A stretch of DNA of 9,114 nucleotides from Candidatus Gerdarchaeota archaeon (lineage in GTDB: Archaea > Asgardarchaeota > Heimdallarchaeia > JABLTI01). How positions within the stretch are numbered: the first letter of the stretch is position 1; each line of letters begins with the position of its first letter. The DNA lies in NCBI GenBank assembly GCA_016839405.1, contig JAEOUJ010000376.1:1-9114 (forward strand), in the 5' to 3' direction. Under the pieces are notes generated by a model. It did no database searches. It saw nothing but the letters and a program-made list of their open reading frames with translations, and had not been told where the DNA came from. Of this stretch, positions 7,001 to 9,114 are shown in pieces. Position numbers and translations under genes: made by a program.

Positions 7001-7882
7001 TTATACTAAACCCCTTTCAACGAGCATACTAAATTCTTCAAGAGAGAGCTTCTTGCCTTCTTTGTATTTTTGTAAAGCTTTAGCAGCACGATTTTCAATT
7101 GTTTCTTTAACTTCCTTAAAGTGTTCAACTCGAGCTTTTTGTTTGAGATTTTGTAAATCCTTTTGGTGTTTTTCTTTTTCTTTGATAATCTCAATAAATT
7201 TTTTATGTGTTTCATCAGCAATTTTCTTGGTTTCAATGAAATCTTTATGGCATTGGTCTGCTTCTTTTCGTATTTCATCAATTTCAGTGAATAATTTAGT
7301 CATTTCATGGTGATGTCTTTGAGAAGATTTAGCTGTACGAATTACAGATTTATGGAAATGATTCATTTCAGCTTTTAAGCCTTCATAGGTACTGAAACGA
7401 GCATTTCGCTCTTGTCGTAGTGCTCTTATTGCTTCTGCTTCTTCTAATTGCTCCTGTAAATCTGCTATTTCTGAAACAAGCCTTCGTTCCTCTTCAGCTG
7501 GAAGAATCTCCGTTTGGATTTTCCATTCTAATTGTTTAAGATTTCGTCTTAAGACTTTCTCTGGCACAGGAGGTTTTGGCAAAGGTTCAAGCTGTTCTTC
7601 TTCTTTTATTTGATCAACTTCTTTTTTGGCTTCAGCTAATTTTTTACGAACTTCTTCTCTTTTAACTTTAAATTCCTGTACCTTCTTATTATCTTCATCT
7701 CTAGCAGTTTGATGCTCTTTTACTTTAGCAATAAGTTCTGCCATTTTTTTATTTAATTCATCTCGTCTGTCTGCTTTTTCTCGAGCTTCTGTATTTAGCT
7801 TATCTCGTTTTTCTCGAAGCTCACTAGCCTCTTTTTCGAGATCAGATAATTTAACGATTATTTGATCGACTTCTGATATCAC
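7001..7882 (-). CDS. COG1340-type coiled-coil protein (Bfr1-like motif)
   Basis: This 293-residue, almost wholly helical protein is dominated by Lys, Glu and Arg heptads. Coiled coil 1 covers about 4-97. A Pro-rich hinge (LEPLPKPPVPEK, 98-109) precedes RRNLKQLEWKIQTEILPAEEERRLVSEI (112-139). This central motif recalls archaeal COG1340 and, from memory, eukaryotic Bfr1 and plant proton-pump-interactor proteins. A second coiled coil (about 140-265) has His residues at multiples of seven, including two ADxxHKxFIE units. The tail ALQKYKEGKKLSLEEFSMLVERGLV is typical of the family. No signal peptide or membrane segment is seen, so it is cytosolic. The molecular function in archaea is unknown. The GTG start at 7882 is chosen because an in-frame TAG lies four codons upstream and no earlier ATG exists; a weak AGG is 9 nt ahead. 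It diverges from secY. Confidence 0.85.
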   Translation of the reverse strand: MISEVDQIIVKLSDLEKEASELREKRDKLNTEAREKADRRDELNKKMAELIAKVKEHQTARDEDNKKVQEFKVKREEVRKKLAEAKKEVDQIKEEEQLEPLPKPPVPEKVLRRNLKQLEWKIQTEILPAEEERRLVSEIADLQEQLEEAEAIRALRQERNARFSTYEGLKAEMNHFHKSVIRTAKSSQRHHHEMTKLFTEIDEIRKEADQCHKDFIETKKIADETHKKFIEIIKEKEKHQKDLQNLKQKARVEHFKEVKETIENRAAKALQKYKEGKKLSLEEFSMLVERGLV

Positions 7883-7911
7883 GTGAATCGCCTAATTGTA
7901 TTCATTAAGGG

Positions 7912-7922
7912 TTTATATATAA
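7912..7922 (-). promoter_or_regulatory. TATA box for the coiled-coil gene
   Basis: On the minus strand this reads CTTATATATAA, a close match to the archaeal TATA consensus. It is 30-40 bp upstream of the GTG start, predicting initiation around 7887-7892 and a leader of only a few nucleotides. The near-symmetric sequence could also work rightward, but that would give secY a much longer leader. Confidence 0.55.
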
Positions 7923-7961
7923 GTTAAAATTTATCTTTTAACTCAACTATTCATACATTTA

Positions 7962-7977
7962 TACCAAATCTTTGGTA
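7962..7977. promoter_or_regulatory. Candidate operator, inverted repeat TACCAAA-TC-TTTGGTA
   Basis: Two perfect 7-bp arms with a 2-bp spacer lie in the middle of the divergent coiled-coil/secY promoter region. The site is about 40 bp behind the left TATA box and about 24 bp ahead of the right one. It contains CC/GG in an otherwise AT-only stretch, which makes chance less likely than for pure A/T repeats. The tight 16-bp dyad fits a dimeric winged-helix or helix-turn-helix regulator. No regulator is identified. Confidence 0.4.
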
Positions 7978-7983
7978 CTAAAC

Positions 7984-8030
7984 GAAATGAAAGACAACCT
8001 TTTTATAAATTCTTCGTTAAACTTCATTTC
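7984..8030. repeat. Inverted half-sites flanking the secY TATA box
   Basis: GAAATGAA (7984-7991) and TTCATTTC (8023-8030) are perfect 8-bp inverted copies. A second inner pair, AACGAA (7981-7986) and TTCGTT (8013-8018), overlaps the same left arm. The outer pair is centred near 8007, inside the TATA element at 8001-8010, and its right arm ends where transcription is expected to begin. This could be a paired operator blocking TBP or polymerase, or alternative stems if transcription enters from upstream. Confidence 0.35.
8001..8010 (+). promoter_or_regulatory. Candidate TATA box for the secY leader transcript
   Basis: TTTTATAAAT preceded by ACC is the best rightward TATA match in the 326-bp gap. 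Initiation about 25 bp downstream falls near 8030-8035, which coincides with the first ATG of the small-ORF chain at 8035. The secY ATG would then lie about 175 nt into the transcript, a long leader for an archaeon. Confidence 0.45.
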
Positions 8031-8034
8031 TCAT

Positions 8035-8100
8035 ATGATAGTTAAGCACATGGCAATTAATCTTATTAAAGTTCATTTGGAAGGAAAAAGTTTTGAATGA
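8035..8100 (+). CDS. Short ORF 1 of the secY leader (21 codons)
   Basis: It opens with ATG at 8035, at the predicted transcription start, so it could be translated as a leaderless message. A second in-frame ATG is at 8050. The peptide is mixed in composition (MIVKH then MAINLIKVHLEGKSFE) with no recognisable domain. Its TGA overlaps the ATG of the next short ORF as ATGA (8097-8100). GGAAGGA at 8079-8085, inside this ORF, could be the ribosome-binding site of the next one. Whether it is translated is inference; no homologue is recognised. Confidence 0.3.
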   Translation: MIVKHMAINLIKVHLEGKSFE

Positions 8101-8183
8101 ACAAAGTTCAAACTATACGAAATGCTAAAAAAGCAATAAGAATTCGCCAATATAGAGTAAAAAATATTAATAAAAAGCTATGA
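8097..8183 (+). CDS. Short ORF 2 of the secY leader (28 codons, very basic)
   Basis: It starts in the ATGA overlap with short ORF 1 and ends in an ATGA overlap (8180-8183) with short ORF 3. An in-frame TGA immediately precedes its ATG, so it cannot be longer. Ten of 28 residues are Lys or Arg (for example KKAIRIRQYRVK), with no acidic residue. Such a basic nascent chain could slow or stall a ribosome, but no known arrest motif is visible. It could also be a meaningless ORF; AT-rich DNA makes both ATG and TGA common. Confidence 0.3.
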   Translation: MNKVQTIRNAKKAIRIRQYRVKNINKKL

Positions 8184-8212
8184 AAGCATACACAAGGCGT
8201 GACTTTATATGA
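8180..8212 (+). CDS. Short ORF 3 of the secY leader (10 codons)
   Basis: The peptide is MKAYTRRDFI. Its TGA overlaps the secY ATG as ATGA (8209-8212), and its ATG overlaps the stop of short ORF 2. It covers the Shine-Dalgarno-like region of secY, so its translation would directly affect secY initiation. It is too short to judge as a protein. It is reported because it completes an unbroken chain of four reading frames. Confidence 0.25.
   Translation: MKAYTRRDFI
8196..8202 (+). promoter_or_regulatory. Shine-Dalgarno-like GGCGTGA for secY
   Basis: GGCGTGA ends 6 nt before the secY ATG and differs from the archaeal consensus GAGGTGA by two bases. The TGA within it is an in-frame stop for the secY frame, which excludes any upstream start. 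It lies inside short ORF 3. Confidence 0.4.
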
Positions 8213-9114
8213 CAAGCAGATTCTTGAAAGTATTCAAACCATTTACTCATTTGACCTTTGAAGTAAAGAAACCTGATAGAAATGTTTCCTTCAAGGAAAA
8301 AGCAGTCTGGACAATTGTCTGCTTAGTAGTTTATTTCATAATGATTAGTGTGCCATTATATGGAATTGAAGATACTACTGGTACAGCAGATCCATTTTTC
8401 GCCATGCGAGCAATTCTAGCCTCTCAAAGAGGAACTCTTGGAGAACTAGGTATTGGTCCAATTGTAACTGCTGGTTTGATTATGCAATTGCTTGTTGGTA
8501 GTCAAATAATTAAAGTTGATTTCAGTAATCCAGAAGAAAGAGCTCTTTATACTGGTGCTCAAAAAGTACTAAGTGTTTTAATGATTCTCTTTGAATCTGG
8601 TGCTTACATATTTGGTGGTGCTTATGGTGATAATATCACATTAGTAAATGGAACTCTTATATTCCTTCAACTATTAGCAGCTGGATTAGTAATCATGCTG
8701 ATGGATGAGCTGATACAGAAAGGCTATGGTTTAGGTTCAGGTATATCTTTATTCATTGCAGCAGGTGTTTCTTTCAATATCTTAAACGGTTTATTTGGCT
8801 TTACTGAAGGCATTGGTTCTAATGTTCCCGGAAGATATTATGGAGCTATAATAGCTTTCTTCTATGGTTTAACTCATGATGAGAAATTCTTAAACGTAAT
8901 TTATCGACCATTAAATCCTGATATTATTGCTTTTCTGGCAACGATAATTGTTTTTGGTCTGGTTATCTATGTTGAATCAATGCGGATTGAAATCCCAATA
9001 TCACATGCAAAATATAAAATACCGGCTCGGTATCCCATAAAATTTCTGTATACGTCGAATATACCTGTAATTCTGGCTTCAGCATTATTTGCTAATGTAT
9101 ACTTTATATCGCAA
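8209..9114 (+). CDS. secY: Protein translocase subunit SecY (Sec61 alpha), N-terminal 302 residues, runs off the right edge
   Basis: SecY is the pore-forming subunit of the archaeal SecYE-beta protein-conducting channel in the cytoplasmic membrane. The 302 residues present are roughly two thirds of a typical archaeal SecY and reach about TM7. Visible: amphipathic N-terminal helix (1-28), TM1 (about 32-52), plug region (about 60-74), and signature GTLGELGIGPIVTAGLIMQL with LLVGSQII (75-101). Signature GYGLGSGISLFIAAGVS is at 172-188. The cytoplasmic 6/7 loop that docks ribosomes, with VESMRIEIPISHAKYK, is at 255-270, followed by RYPIKFLYTSNIPVILASALFAN (274-296). The start is fixed by an in-frame TGA three codons upstream. 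In many archaea secY follows the L15 gene in the spc ribosomal cluster. Here no ribosomal protein gene precedes it, and it opens its own transcription unit behind three short ORFs, diverging from a coiled-coil gene. Confidence 0.96.
   Translation, partial: MTSRFLKVFKPFTHLTFEVKKPDRNVSFKEKAVWTIVCLVVYFIMISVPLYGIEDTTGTADPFFAMRAILASQRGTLGELGIGPIVTAGLIMQLLVGSQIIKVDFSNPEERALYTGAQKVLSVLMILFESGAYIFGGAYGDNITLVNGTLIFLQLLAAGLVIMLMDELIQKGYGLGSGISLFIAAGVSFNILNGLFGFTEGIGSNVPGRYYGAIIAFFYGLTHDEKFLNVIYRPLNPDIIAFLATIIVFGLVIYVESMRIEIPISHAKYKIPARYPIKFLYTSNIPVILASALFANVYFISQ

Noticed and set aside
7006..7281. 91-codon minus-strand ORF overlapping the coiled-coil gene in another frame
   Set aside because: The Lys-rich frame-shifted product is a shadow of the coiled-coil coding sequence, which has the coherent heptads and family tail.
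6987..7313. 108-codon plus-strand ORF rich in Ser, Phe and Leu, resembling a membrane protein
   Set aside because: It is the complement of the Lys/Glu-rich coiled-coil gene; Ser/Phe/Leu richness is the expected shadow of Lys/Glu codons.
8035..8212. The three short ORFs as fragments of one frameshifted gene (for example ribosomal L15 or L30)
   Set aside because: Joined in order, the peptides do not resemble the C-termini of these proteins, and the exact ATGA junctions argue against random indels; not excluded without a search.
1..9114. CRISPR array, tRNA or rRNA gene, insertion sequence, prophage or defence island
   Set aside because: I saw no regularly spaced repeats, cloverleaf-type sequence, rRNA-like stretch, transposase, integrase or terminal repeats; gene density and composition are uniform.

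Overview
The window reads as ordinary chromosome of an AT-rich archaeon (about 30 % G+C by eye, not computed). The archaeal assignment rests on four things: an archaeal-type SecY, an MptA-family GTP cyclohydrolase, a DnaJ-zinc-finger/S1/OB/DHH protein of the archaea-specific COG1107 type, and a COG1340-type coiled-coil protein. Several genes also have TATA-like boxes about 25-30 bp ahead of near-leaderless starts. The lineage cannot be fixed from sequence alone. An Asgard or related group is possible, but that is a guess.

Layout, left to right. Positions 1-542 (minus) hold the first 180 codons of a ClC chloride channel/transporter that runs off the left edge. A 168-bp divergent intergenic region separates it from a 723-codon COG1107 DHH nuclease-like gene (711-2882, plus). 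A CapA-type metallophosphatase-fold gene follows on the same strand (2941-3963). This converges, with a 9-bp gap, on mptA (3973-4788, minus; TTG start with a GAGTGA Shine-Dalgarno). Next comes a HAD hydrolase (4960-5703, plus), which converges with a 12-bp gap on a DUF523/TudS-type Fe-S protein (5716-6231, minus). That gene shares a 69-bp divergent promoter region with a class I SAM methyltransferase (6301-6969, plus). The methyltransferase converges on a long coiled-coil gene (7001-7882, minus; GTG start). After a 326-bp divergent region, secY (8209 onward, plus) runs off the right edge.

Most of the window is unlinked housekeeping genes in alternating orientation, with short convergent gaps and compact divergent promoters. 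There is no CRISPR array, tRNA, rRNA, insertion sequence or prophage signal.

The most unusual stretch is 7883-8212, between the coiled-coil gene and secY. It holds a perfect 7+2+7 inverted repeat and a TATA box flanked by matching inverted half-sites. Starting almost exactly where transcription should begin, it then has three very short ORFs of 21, 28 and 10 codons. Each overlaps the next by ATGA, and the last overlaps the secY start by ATGA. This looks like a translational relay or leader-peptide arrangement controlling secY. The divergent neighbour belongs to a coiled-coil family with apparent similarity to yeast Bfr1, an RNA- and ER-associated protein, which makes a shared role in secretion or membrane-targeted translation an attractive but unproven idea.
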